Source: a virus
Length of the DNA stretch: 31,873 nucleotides
Strand: one strand, 5' to 3'
Virus record (IMG/VR): IMGVR_UViG_3300047352_000022
Location: 1-31,873 of that record
The notes under the pieces are model-generated. The model was not told the origin of the DNA. It searched no databases and worked only from the letters and a program-made list of their open reading frames with translations. Made by a program: the position numbers and the translations under genes. How positions within the stretch are numbered: the first letter of the stretch is position 1; each line of letters begins with the position of its first letter. Positions 21,618 through 29,782 of this stretch are shown here, piece after piece.

Positions 21618-22448
21618 TTACAACACCAAATCCACAACATTAGGACTATTGTAAATACTTAGAGGTTTACCCTTTTGATATTCTTTATAATCGTTCAGGT
21701 ATTGTTCCATCATAGTCCAGCCATAATCCATTTGTTCTTTAGTGATCCTAAATACCTTAGATGCATAAGGCTGAACCTTCTCTTGAGCTATAAATAAGAA
21801 ATCAGTAACTTCATATCCTGCCATCTCAACTCCTCTTCGATAATAAGCAGCTTGCATATCATAACCATACTTCTTAACTGAATAATTAAAAGCATGAGGT
21901 TCGCAAGATATAGTAGTTTTATAATCTATAACAACTATCTTGTTATCTGAATTAGGTTCATCTAAAGGCGGACACATAACATCAGGTCTACATTTACATA
22001 GCACATCGTCTTCATACCAGTAAATACTTGCTTCAGGTATCTTACCTTTTGCATTTAGATAAGCATTACCTTCATAGATCATATTCTCTTTCATGCCAGT
22101 AATAATCTCAGCTTCATCTTCTTTTAACACTATGAATCCTTGTTCTTCATATTCAGCCTTCTCTTCTTTATATGCTTTTGTATATGGAGAACCTGTAAGC
22201 ACTCTGACTTCTTTATCAAATGCTTCTTGTCCTTCTACTAATAAAGAATGTGCTGCTGTGCCAAACTTTAGTGCTGGAGTAGATTCAGAAGTATGATTTA
22301 CTGCATGAAGTTGAGATTGACCAAATCTTCTAACATAACTACTACTAATCCCTACACTTGCATGATAGTCCTCATTGGGTAAGTCTTTATAAATAAGAGC
22401 CTGACCCTTTTGTTTAGATTCAAAGTTCTTTAGTGATTCTATTTTCAT
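21618..22448 (-). CDS. RecE-like PD-(D/E)XK exonuclease (276 aa)
   Basis: The sequence follows the RecE C-terminal / exonuclease VIII-like family. It has YHASVGISSSYVRRF, then ALKFGTAAHSLLVEG (H67), EASIYWYEDDVLCKCRPDVM (E139, D156), VVIDYKTT (D175, K177) and YDMQAAYYRRGV as the QxxxY motif. All expected PD-(D/E)XK residues are present. Such enzymes chew double-stranded ends to make 3' single strands for annealing. The expected partner RecT/Beta is not recognised next door; the SSB-like protein encoded downstream may serve. Its ATG overlaps the stop of the 58-aa gene (ATGA). Confidence 0.85.
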   Translation of the reverse strand: MKIESLKNFESKQKGQALIYKDLPNEDYHASVGISSSYVRRFGQSQLHAVNHTSESTPALKFGTAAHSLLVEGQEAFDKEVRVLTGSPYTKAYKEEKAEYEEQGFIVLKEDEAEIITGMKENMIYEGNAYLNAKGKIPEASIYWYEDDVLCKCRPDVMCPPLDEPNSDNKIVVIDYKTTISCEPHAFNYSVKKYGYDMQAAYYRRGVEMAGYEVTDFLFIAQEKVQPYASKVFRITKEQMDYGWTMMEQYLNDYKEYQKGKPLSIYNSPNVVDLVL

Positions 22449-22621
22449 CTTGCTATTCCTAAAATGTATTTAACTTCATCAAGTGAATCCCTGACTTTGT
22501 ATTCATCTTCACCAACTTCAACAATAACCTCACTAGTGAATTGATCTTTGTAAAAGCCACTTATTGCTCTTGGTGGAATATTTAACTCACCACCACCTAA
22601 TAAATTAAATGTTACATTCAT
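22445..22621 (-). CDS. Small FlbD-like beta protein (58 aa)
   Basis: An ATG at 22621 gives 58 codons. The sequence LGGGELNIPPRAISGFYKDQ, then SEVIVEVGEDEYKVRDSLDE and VKYILG, has the strand pattern (P-x-I, I/V-x-V, Y-x-V-R-x-S-x-x-E-V) of small FlbD-like domains, which are common in phage early genes and of unknown function. It overlaps its neighbours by 4 nt on both sides. Confidence 0.62.
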   Translation of the reverse strand: MNVTFNLLGGGELNIPPRAISGFYKDQFTSEVIVEVGEDEYKVRDSLDEVKYILGIAR

Positions 22622-22716
22622 TTTCTGTTATTCCTGTCGTGTATTATTAAAGCTGCTCCATAACATAGGTAGCACATAACAGCTAATAATATTAATGTTT
22701 GTGGACTCTCAATCAT
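22618..22716 (-). CDS. Small membrane peptide (32 aa)
   Basis: An ATG at 22716, behind AAGGAG, gives MIESPQTLILLAVMCYLCYG and a short tail IIHDRNNRK. There is one hydrophobic span (residues 6-25) with a basic end. The strong ribosome site and 4-nt overlaps with both neighbours argue that it is expressed. Role unknown. Confidence 0.55.
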   Translation of the reverse strand: MIESPQTLILLAVMCYLCYGAALIIHDRNNRK

Positions 22717-22859
22717 AATTTCTTCTCCTTAGTTAATTTAACCTTATGCCCTTGATCAATTAATCTTGCTCTCTTACTAGCCATGTAGAATAAGTCGCTA
22801 GTCTTGATAGCAACCACCCAGCCTAAGCTAGGTAGTTGAACTTGTAGTGTGTATCTCAT
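22713..22859 (-). CDS. Small protein (48 aa), unknown
   Basis: An ATG at 22859, overlapping the previous stop by one base (TAATG), opens 48 codons: MRYTLQVQLPSLGWVVAIKT, then FYMASKRARLIDQGHKVKL and a Lys-rich end. It looks like a strand pair followed by a helix. No family is recognised. Confidence 0.58.
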   Translation of the reverse strand: MRYTLQVQLPSLGWVVAIKTSDLFYMASKRARLIDQGHKVKLTKEKKL

Positions 22860-23050
22860 TATTTATCTCCCTTTTGTATTTCTATAGCAAAATTAATAGC
22901 ATTTACAGTTTCCTGATTAGCAACTTTGTTAAGATAATCTTGCATTAAAGGTAATATATCTTTTGGGTTAGTAATTTCTACTTCATTCTTTTCATTACCC
23001 CAGCCACAAAAATCTCTGCTATCGCTGTATACTTTAAATATTGTTTTCAT
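22859..23050 (-). CDS. First early gene: small protein (63 aa), unknown
   Basis: The ATG at 23050 follows AAGGAG by 9 nt and gives a 63-aa acidic protein: MKTIFKVYSDSRDFCGWG, then EVEITNPKDILPLMQDYLNK and a helix ending IEIQKGDK. An in-frame ATG at 23080 would add ten residues but lies only 7 bp after the promoter's -10 box and lacks a ribosome site. It is the first gene behind the strongest promoter of the genome, a position often held by host-takeover proteins. No known domain is recognised. Confidence 0.68.
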   Translation of the reverse strand: MKTIFKVYSDSRDFCGWGNEKNEVEITNPKDILPLMQDYLNKVANQETVNAINFAIEIQKGDK

Positions 23051-23086
23051 GTTATTTAACTCCTTATTTTTAATTAACATACCCCC

Positions 23087-23114
23087 ATTATATATATATG
23101 TATATAAATGTAAA
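23087..23114 (-). promoter_or_regulatory. Strong sigma70-type early promoter
   Basis: On the minus strand TTTACA (23114-23109) stands 16 bp before a perfect TATAAT (23092-23087). It lies between the end of the last late gene (23129) and the start of the first early gene (23050). The spacer is pure alternating AT. This is the best promoter I find in the window and would serve host RNA polymerase. Confidence 0.75.
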
Positions 23115-23128
23115 GAATTATTTATGTA

Positions 23129-23575
23129 TTAAATTAAAGGATTTAGAACTGGTACTGAGCTTAGATTGTCTAGTGTTTCTTTTAAAGAATCTAATTCCAT
23201 AGATTCAGTAATAACTTTACTATCAAAAGTAAAATAGTTTTGTGATGATGTATTTGCTTTAAACATGATTCGCTTTTCTTCTGCATCAAAGAATACAAAA
23301 GCTAAGATATCGCAATTATAGTGTTTGTAAGTTTCAGACATTGACCTTGAGTTCTCAGCAGCAAAGATAAACTTCTTTTCTTTAGTGGCTCTTCTGCTCT
23401 TTACTTGTACTGTATATTTAGCTGATCCAAATTCAACCATTAAATCAGCAGGATGTTTTTCTTGGGTTGGATAACAAAAGTCAGCGTACTCAAGCAGAAA
23501 AGTTTGGACTAATGATTCGCCTAGTGCACCAAGTCTTGAATTAGCTTGATGTTGATCTGATGTTTTTCTTGGCAC
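23129..23575 (-). CDS. PD-(D/E)XK nuclease-like protein (148 aa)
   Basis: The sequence SRLGALGESLVQTFLLEYAD carries a helix Glu (E20). HPADLMVEFG gives D44, and KYTVQVKSRRA gives Q57-x-K59, a (E/Q)xK variant found in the PDDEXK nuclease superfamily. A following FIFAAENSRS and DILAFVFFDAEEKRIMF complete a restriction-like fold. It is the last gene of the late block, after the lysis cassette, and begins with a GTG inside the lysozyme gene (35-nt overlap). There is no clear ribosome site, so it probably depends on upstream translation. Its target is unknown; it may be a superinfection or homing-type nuclease. Confidence 0.62.
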   Translation of the reverse strand: MPRKTSDQHQANSRLGALGESLVQTFLLEYADFCYPTQEKHPADLMVEFGSAKYTVQVKSRRATKEKKFIFAAENSRSMSETYKHYNCDILAFVFFDAEEKRIMFKANTSSQNYFTFDSKVITESMELDSLKETLDNLSSVPVLNPLI

Positions 23576-23984
23576 TTTTACACAAAGCTAGTTTTCTTGA
23601 ATTTCTAGCTGCCCTATTTGGAGTTTGAACTGCATACTTACTTCTTAATACTTCCTCTGATGCTTCCAACCAACAACCCATCTCCATCAGAGCTCGTGTT
23701 TGTCTAAAATTCATAAATCCTGCTATACCCATTTGAAATGCCATATCAACACATACTTCTTGAGCAGGTACAGGGAAACTTCTCCATACTTCCCACATCT
23801 TATCTAAATTAGCTACAACTCTATTGATATCATTTTCTAAAAGATACATAGCCTCATCTTCTGATATACCATTAGCTTCTAAGTTTCTGCCTACGCCTAT
23901 TGTTAGTTTGTTAGCACTACAATGATAAGGATTACATACTAATCCTTCATTCTTGATTAGCATTTCTTTTATGTTGTCGTACAT
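23541..23984 (-). CDS. Endolysin, GH24 lysozyme with Glu-Cys-Thr triad (147 aa)
   Basis: The protein cuts the glycan strands of peptidoglycan at lysis. EMLIKNEGL supplies the catalytic Glu (E13), and PYHCSANKLTIGVGR follows. The spacing E13-C22-T28 equals that of E11-D20-T26 in T4 lysozyme, so the Asp is replaced by Cys, a variant known from other phage GH24 enzymes. The conserved end part (ALMEMGCWLEASEEVLRS, then QTPNRAARNSRKLALC) is complete. The true start is ATG 23984, directly after the holin stop; the open frame extends to 24095 but that part overlaps the holin. There is no signal peptide, so it needs the holin for release. Confidence 0.88.
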   Translation of the reverse strand: MYDNIKEMLIKNEGLVCNPYHCSANKLTIGVGRNLEANGISEDEAMYLLENDINRVVANLDKMWEVWRSFPVPAQEVCVDMAFQMGIAGFMNFRQTRALMEMGCWLEASEEVLRSKYAVQTPNRAARNSRKLALCKSAKKNIRSTSS

Positions 23985-23985
23985 T

Positions 23986-24357
23986 TTATTTTTTGGTTTT
24001 TTCGTAGGTTCTAAGTGTTGACATACCAAGCATAGCCATAACGATTGTAGATAATTGGCTAAAGTCAAACTCAGGCGTTTCAAATTGAATTGCATTGACG
24101 ATAAGAATATATTGAATAATAGGTTCTAAGATAAAGTGATAACCGATTGAAAAACCACATATCCAACCAATAGCAGGACGCCACCCTGAAACGAATATAT
24201 TACTGTGTTTTGCTTCAACTTTATTTACTTCTAATTGTGCTTTGTTTAACGAAATTATTTCTTTCTCAAGTTCATGAGATAGTTTTATTTTTAAATCTTT
24301 ATCGGCAACAAATTTATCTAAAATGTCACCAACAGGTTGGATAAGTTTATCTATCAT
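23986..24357 (-). CDS. Holin, GTA/3-TM type (123 aa)
   Basis: A charged N-terminal helix of about 50 residues (LSHELEKEIISLNKAQLEV) is followed by a hydrophobic region: SGWRPAIGWICGFSIGYHFI, then EPIIQYILIV and a last segment LSTIVMAMLGMSTLRTYEKT. The W-R-P motif and the terminal RTYEK are those of the GTA-holin 3-TM family. It lies directly before the lysozyme gene (one base between stop and ATG), which confirms the lysis role. Its start overlaps the 78-aa membrane protein gene by 4 nt. Confidence 0.83.
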   Translation of the reverse strand: MIDKLIQPVGDILDKFVADKDLKIKLSHELEKEIISLNKAQLEVNKVEAKHSNIFVSGWRPAIGWICGFSIGYHFILEPIIQYILIVNAIQFETPEFDFSQLSTIVMAMLGMSTLRTYEKTKK

Positions 24358-24590
24358 AATTTAATAATCAAGGTGATAATGCCACTTAATAGTATTAATA
24401 TTACTGCACCCAAACCACCTTTAATAGACCAGTCAATCTTGTTAAGTTTAGCTTCTGTTTTACCATCTAAATCTTTAACTTGTTCTTCTATTTTTTTTAG
24501 TCTATTCCAGTTTTGAGTCCATCTTTCACCGCATTGGATTTCGTGTTTTTCTAATTCAACTCCGATATCTTGTGCGGTGACTCTAGGCAT
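24354..24590 (-). CDS. XhlA-like membrane protein, possible antiholin (78 aa)
   Basis: Residues 1-52 form a charged coiled coil (NWNRLKKIEEQVKDLDGKTE), and residues 55-77 are one membrane span (GGLGAVILILLSGIITLII). This is the layout of XhlA/holin-associated proteins encoded before holins. It overlaps the holin gene (ATGA) and the gene before it (TAATG). It could regulate lysis timing or be a second holin. The role is inferred from topology and context. Confidence 0.6.
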   Translation of the reverse strand: MPRVTAQDIGVELEKHEIQCGERWTQNWNRLKKIEEQVKDLDGKTEAKLNKIDWSIKGGLGAVILILLSGIITLIIKL

Positions 24591-24847
24591 TATTCTTCCT
24601 CTACTACCTCGACCTCTTCAGGATTGATAGCTCTATCAAATGATTCAATAACTAAGTTTTTGTATTCATTAGTAATGACATAATCATCATAAGCATCTTG
24701 AAGTCTAGCTAGTTTTTTACCAGCTACATTTAATTTAGCAGCTAAAGCCATTTGTTCTTCGTTTAGATCAGAAGCTCTATACTCTGTGCCATTATATGTA
24801 ATTACTACTGGTTCTTGGTTTTCCATCTTATTCTCTTCTTTACTCAT
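24590..24847 (-). CDS. Acidic coiled-coil protein, DUF6447-like (85 aa)
   Basis: The sequence PVVITYNGTEYRASDLNEEQ followed by a helical part (LAAKLNVAGKKLARLQDAYD) resembles a short domain (DUF6447-like) frequent in marine phages, encoded between fibre and lysis genes. The C-terminus is acidic (EEVEVVEEE). The ATG at 24847 follows AGGAG by 6 nt. Function unknown; it has no membrane span. Confidence 0.6.
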   Translation of the reverse strand: MSKEENKMENQEPVVITYNGTEYRASDLNEEQMALAAKLNVAGKKLARLQDAYDDYVITNEYKNLVIESFDRAINPEEVEVVEEE

Positions 24848-24885
24848 TTAACTCTCCTATAAGTTTATTAAAATTAAATTATATA

Positions 24886-25197
24886 CTAAGAATCTAGTGT
24901 TTTTGTAATAGATGTTGGATTTTTTTGATCTTCTATTTGTTGATCCAAACTTGCTTCTAAATTAGCAACTTCATCTTCACCCATAGCATCAATAACCCAA
25001 CCTTTAACCATATCTGCTGTTACCTCAGCAAATGCAGTAAAGTCTGATAAATCAGATGTATCTATTGATTGAGTACCATAAGATAATGCTGAATAATCGC
25101 CATCTACTTTTGATACTGACCAATGCACGTTATAAATAACGTCATCATGTCCTTCTTCATGTGGATGTACGTCTACTGTGTTTACATTCCATTCCAT
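24886..25197 (-). CDS. Tail-fibre-associated conserved protein (103 aa)
   Basis: The sequence DVIYNVHWSVSKVDGDYSAL, then DTSDLSDFTAFAEVTADMVK, WVIDAMGEDEVANLEASLD and QKNPTSITKTL is a conserved type that I recall from many marine phages next to structural or fibre genes. Its function is not known. It could be a small virion or fibre-assembly protein. The ATG follows AAGGAG, 12 bp after the fibre stop. Confidence 0.65.
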   Translation of the reverse strand: MEWNVNTVDVHPHEEGHDDVIYNVHWSVSKVDGDYSALSYGTQSIDTSDLSDFTAFAEVTADMVKGWVIDAMGEDEVANLEASLDQQIEDQKNPTSITKTLDS

Positions 25198-25209
25198 TTT
25201 TATTCTCCT

Positions 25210-28200
25210 TTAGCCTTCTAAGGCTTCTATTCTTGATTTTAAATTATCAATCTGTGTTTGTTGTTCTTGTATAGCTTTTATTAAATAAGGTGTAAGTTTT
25301 CCATAATCAACACCCCAAGGCTCTTCAGTAACATCATCTCCGCCTTCTTGAACTACATTAGGTATTACCTCGTTTAATTCTTGTGCAATCACACCAACTT
25401 CGTGATGACCATTATTTACCCAATCAAACTCTCTAATTTGTATATTGTTAATTACATCTAATTGAGAGGAAGCATCTACGATGTTTTCTTTCATTCTTCT
25501 ATCAGAAGATGTGTTGTAAGCTACAGTTGTTCCACTTGCTGCTGAAACAGAACCCATAACACTATTGCTATCTCTAAATCTTATAAATTGACCTCCAGTA
25601 GCATCTGTATCTCCACTAAATGAAAGAAGCTGTATTAAATTTGAAGAAGCAACAGAACCATCAGTATCAAAAAATCCTACTATTCCACCAAACCCTGCTG
25701 TTTCACCACCAGCAGAAACCTGTAATTTACCATAAGTAAGATTACTAGAACTTTGGTTTATTAACAAATTTCCATTGACATCAAGCCTCATTTTTTCACT
25801 AAAACTAAAAGTTCCACCTGCTGTACCACTAGCCGCACTTTCAAACAAGAAATTTCCTTGATGGTCTAATTTTAATACTTGGGTAGGCTGTGCTAATACT
25901 CTTTGTCTTTGAGTTGAACTATTTATATAAAAATTATTTCCTAATTGAGTTACACCGTAACCATTATTTTGAAAAGATAAATGACCACCATAGTTACTAG
26001 AAATTGCGTTAAAAAACTGTGACCAATTAGGGTCTACTTTTTCTGTTCCAAAAGATATATTGCCTGAAGCATCAATACGCATTCTTTCTGTTGATGAGGT
26101 AAATACTCTCATAGAATCATCACTATGGTTATAAACTAATTGACCTCTTCTTGATAAACTTCCTGTTTCTTGTGTATCACCAAAATATATGCTTCCAGAA
26201 CTAGAAGTGCCACTAATTATACTTAAACCATTATCACCACTTGTTGCACCTATTACTAAATTATTTCCATCTCCACTATAACTACTAGGAGATGTATTAT
26301 TAATTCCAACATTGCCTGATGAATCAATACGCATTCTTTCTGTATCACTTGTACTAAATCTCATTGGTATTGCATCAGCAGTGCCTATAAACATGGTAGA
26401 ACTTGCCATTCCAATATAACCATCTTTATCAGTATCAGTTTCATGTAGTAATACTATAGGTTGGGTATGAGCTACGTTAATACCTTTAGTTGCACCAAAA
26501 GCACCTGTATTAAATGAAGTTGCTCCCACCAACAAGTTACCTGAAGAATCAATACGCATGGCTTCTGTTCCGCCACTTCTTTGAAATAATAAACTTGCTC
26601 CTCTCAAAAGAAGATTTTTGTCTTCAACTCCATCTTGACCACATCGTATTGCTCCGAAGTCGTTAGAATCTTCATAAGACATAGTTATATTTTTAGCATC
26701 AGTAGCTAAACTTTCTGCTCTAATAGTATCTGAAGCTGCTTTGACTGTTAGTTTTGCTATAGGCGAAGTATCTCCAATTCCAACATTGCCTGTATTTGTT
26801 GCAACTAATCTATAGGCTTGATTTGTTCTATCAAATACACCAAAGAAATCTAATCCTGCTCCATCTCCTGAAGCATATAACTCCCAGTCATTGGTATATG
26901 ATCCTGTTCCTTGTAGCCTAAGACCAACATAACCTGTGGAAGTTGATGTTAAAGTTAATGGAGCACCAATTCCACTTACAGGACTACTTGTGCCAATTCC
27001 AACATTAGTGCCATCAAATACAAAATTAGATTCACCATTTAATGTATCAGCAGTATCACTACCTGTAATAACTCTATTGTCAGCATTGTTATTAATAGTT
27101 GTTGAAGTTCCGCCTGAAGCTGTTGTAAAAGATAAATTACCAGCACCATCAGTTGTTAGAACCTGACCATTAGTACCATCTGTTACATTTATTTCTGTAA
27201 TACCAACTGTATTTGCATCAATAGAAGCTGATAAAGCTACATTACCAGTTCCATCAAAAGAAACTGCTGAAGCTGTTATATCTCCTGTAATACTAAAGTC
27301 TCTTGCAGTTGCTAAAGCTGTTGCTGTTCCTGCATTACCTGTAGCCGAAGCTGCAACTACATTTAAAGCATCTACAAATGTTTTTGTAACTCTAGTATCA
27401 ATAGCACTATTTGCTCTAGCGTCTGTGTAATAAAGGTTGCTTCCTTCTGATAAATCAGATGTAGATTTAGAACTTAAATCTAAGTTAGCACCTGTTTGTA
27501 AATTAACCCTAGCATCTGCTCTTGCATTAGTATAGTAAAGGTTAGTTGACCCTTCTCCTATATCATCAGTATCTAGTACAACAGCACCAGTTTGTGTATT
27601 TACACTTGTTACTGGAGCAGTAGATTGAGTAAAGCTAATAACACCAGTTGAACTATTATAAGAAATATCACCAGTTGCAGATATAGCACTTCTTGATCTT
27701 GCATCTGTATAATATAAGTTTGATCCTTCTGCTAAGTCTCCAGTATCGTGATTAGATAGGCTAGAAACTGTACCTGTTACATTACCTGTAACTGCTCCTT
27801 CAATATTTGCAACTAAAGTACCAAGTGAATTAAGAGTAATATTACCTGTAGCACTACCATCTGCTGTAGTTAATCCTAATGTAAATTTATCAGCAGATTC
27901 ATCCCACATAAAGATACCATTATCAGCAGTACCTCTATTAATAAGCATACCTGAATCATTTACAGGACTACCTGTTAATCCTGCATTAAGCTGGAATAAG
28001 TTATCTTCTATATCTAAGTTAGTAGTATCAAGAGATGTTAGTGTGCCATTAACTGTTAAATTACCTGCTACTGTTAAGCTATCTGCAATTTGCACATCAT
28101 CAGGCAATGTTAGTGTTATGTTTGCAGACTCACTTCCACTACCTGATACTGAAATCTTATTAGCTGTACCTGTTATTGTTGCAACATAATTGCCTGTAGT

Positions 28201-29754
28201 ATCTGTTCCAAGTGTTACTGAATTAGCAGCTACACTTGATGCTTGTATTCCTAATGCATCAACAAATGCTTTTGTTACTCTTGCATCTATAGCAGCATTA
28301 GCTCTTGTATCTGTATAGTATAAATTTGTATTTTCTGCTAAATCAGCAGTTGTTTTATTACCAAATGCAGAATCAAATCTTGTAGTTGTGTAATATAAAT
28401 TAGTGCCTTCTGCTAAATCAGATGTAGACTTAGTTGCAAGTCTAGTATCAAAATCTGAATTAACTCTAGCTGTTGTGTAATATAAGTTGCTACCTTCTGT
28501 TAAGTCACCTGTATCTTTAGTAGCTAATCTTGTATCGAAATCTGTATTTGCTCTTGTAGATGTATAGTAAAGATTTGTTGATCCTTCACTAAGATCATCA
28601 GTATCTTTTGCAGTAAAAGCAGAATCAAATCTTGCTTGGGTATAATATAAATTTGTATTTTCAACAACTATAGAAGTATCAAGTGTTGATGTAACAGCTT
28701 GATTAGAAGCATTACCTATAAATATTTTGCCATCATTTAGATTAGGCGTAGCATTACTTCTACCAGCACCACCTACTTTTATTGAACCATTAACAGCATG
28801 ACTTCTTAAAACCTTACCTATGTTTTGTATAGCTGCTGATTCTCCTGTTGGTGGAGTTGTTGTGTATTCACCTGCTGTTGTAGATACATAAAGTATTTCA
28901 CCAACTGACTCATTGGAAGTATCAATATTAGTTAGATTACCAAAAGTAACTATTTGTAAATTGTTATTAGCATTAGCATCTTCTATAGCCATACCAAATG
29001 CAGGCATTTTAGAAGCATCATCAGCTTTTGCTTTTCCTACTGTTGTTGTATTTCCTGAAACACCTGATACATAAACTATATCTCCCTTAGATAGTGATTC
29101 GTCAGCTTTAGCTGTAAATCTAACAGCACCATCAATGTCACCAATAAATTCTTCGCTTGCTGTAACAATATTAAAAGTAACATCATCAGTTATAGCTACA
29201 GCTTGTCCTATAGCAATACTAGGAGTAGAACCCTCACCAGTTCCACCTGTTACTGTTACTCCAGTTCCACCTGAAATAGATTGCACATAATCACCTGTAG
29301 TATCTGTGCCTAAAGCAATAGAATCAATTTGTGCTGTAGTTGTAATAGTAATATCACCACTACCATCAAAAGAAGCTGATCCTGCAACATCTCCTGATAA
29401 AGATATAGTTCTTGCAGTTGCAAGTGTTGTAGCTGTGTCTGCATTACCTGTTAAATCTCCAGTAACATTACCTGTAACATTACCTGTTACATTACCAGTA
29501 ACATTACCTGTTAAGTTACCTGTAAATGTATTAGATGCATTAATACTAACACCTGTAGTAATCCAAGCACTATCAGTACCATTTCTGATCTTTAATACAT
29601 TGCTTGATGTATCTACCCATAATTGATGAGCATAAGTAGTTGATGGTTCAGTTGAACCACTATTTGTAGTTGCAATAGCAGATAAAGCATTGTTTAAATC
29701 TGCTCTAAAGTCTGCACCTGACTGGTTTGCTAAGTTGTAATCGTGTTGTGCCAT
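25210..29754 (-). CDS. Long tail fibre with C-terminal S74 chaperone domain (1514 aa)
   Basis: The N-terminus (residues 1-75: MAQHDYNLANQSGADFRADL and WVDTSSNVLKIRNG) is a common virion-attachment segment. A GNVT tandem follows (83-99). Eight NLYYT repeats lie at about 368, 394, 423, 452, 478, 679, 738 and 773. Around residues 1040-1330 the RMRIDSSGNVGI type repeat recurs. The last 100 residues are a Peptidase_S74 chaperone (SSDRRMKENI, HHEVGVIAQELNEVIP), which trimerises the fibre and then cuts itself off at the Ser before DRRMKEN. It ends in a coiled coil. This is the main receptor-binding candidate besides J. The ATG follows AGGA, and the gene stands between the chaperone-like gene and the 103-aa gene. 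Confidence 0.9.
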   Translation of the reverse strand: MAQHDYNLANQSGADFRADLNNALSAIATTNSGSTEPSTTYAHQLWVDTSSNVLKIRNGTDSAWITTGVSINASNTFTGNLTGNVTGNVTGNVTGNVTGDLTGNADTATTLATARTISLSGDVAGSASFDGSGDITITTTAQIDSIALGTDTTGDYVQSISGGTGVTVTGGTGEGSTPSIAIGQAVAITDDVTFNIVTASEEFIGDIDGAVRFTAKADESLSKGDIVYVSGVSGNTTTVGKAKADDASKMPAFGMAIEDANANNNLQIVTFGNLTNIDTSNESVGEILYVSTTAGEYTTTPPTGESAAIQNIGKVLRSHAVNGSIKVGGAGRSNATPNLNDGKIFIGNASNQAVTSTLDTSIVVENTNLYYTQARFDSAFTAKDTDDLSEGSTNLYYTSTRANTDFDTRLATKDTGDLTEGSNLYYTTARVNSDFDTRLATKSTSDLAEGTNLYYTTTRFDSAFGNKTTADLAENTNLYYTDTRANAAIDARVTKAFVDALGIQASSVAANSVTLGTDTTGNYVATITGTANKISVSGSGSESANITLTLPDDVQIADSLTVAGNLTVNGTLTSLDTTNLDIEDNLFQLNAGLTGSPVNDSGMLINRGTADNGIFMWDESADKFTLGLTTADGSATGNITLNSLGTLVANIEGAVTGNVTGTVSSLSNHDTGDLAEGSNLYYTDARSRSAISATGDISYNSSTGVISFTQSTAPVTSVNTQTGAVVLDTDDIGEGSTNLYYTNARADARVNLQTGANLDLSSKSTSDLSEGSNLYYTDARANSAIDTRVTKTFVDALNVVAASATGNAGTATALATARDFSITGDITASAVSFDGTGNVALSASIDANTVGITEINVTDGTNGQVLTTDGAGNLSFTTASGGTSTTINNNADNRVITGSDTADTLNGESNFVFDGTNVGIGTSSPVSGIGAPLTLTSTSTGYVGLRLQGTGSYTNDWELYASGDGAGLDFFGVFDRTNQAYRLVATNTGNVGIGDTSPIAKLTVKAASDTIRAESLATDAKNITMSYEDSNDFGAIRCGQDGVEDKNLLLRGASLLFQRSGGTEAMRIDSSGNLLVGATSFNTGAFGATKGINVAHTQPIVLLHETDTDKDGYIGMASSTMFIGTADAIPMRFSTSDTERMRIDSSGNVGINNTSPSSYSGDGNNLVIGATSGDNGLSIISGTSSSGSIYFGDTQETGSLSRRGQLVYNHSDDSMRVFTSSTERMRIDASGNISFGTEKVDPNWSQFFNAISSNYGGHLSFQNNGYGVTQLGNNFYINSSTQRQRVLAQPTQVLKLDHQGNFLFESAASGTAGGTFSFSEKMRLDVNGNLLINQSSSNLTYGKLQVSAGGETAGFGGIVGFFDTDGSVASSNLIQLLSFSGDTDATGGQFIRFRDSNSVMGSVSAASGTTVAYNTSSDRRMKENIVDASSQLDVINNIQIREFDWVNNGHHEVGVIAQELNEVIPNVVQEGGDDVTEEPWGVDYGKLTPYLIKAIQEQQTQIDNLKSRIEALEG
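29454..29523. repeat. Tandem 12-bp repeat in the fibre gene
   Basis: About six near-copies of a 12-bp unit (GGTAATGTTACA on the coding strand, encoding Gly-Asn-Val-Thr) follow each other. Copies differ mostly at third codon positions (ACA/ACT, AAT/AAC, GTT/GTA), so the protein repeat is kept while the DNA has drifted. The unit number could change by slippage. Confidence 0.75.
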
Positions 29755-29782
29755 ATTAAAATCCTATTTTATATATCTTAAA

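Noticed and set aside
23081-23128. Pure AT stretch as replication origin
   Set aside because: It is explained by the promoter spacer and -10 box; no repeats or hairpins for an initiator are present.
29306-29626. 106-aa plus-strand frame with LPVT repeats
   Set aside because: Antisense image of the GNVT repeats in the fibre gene.
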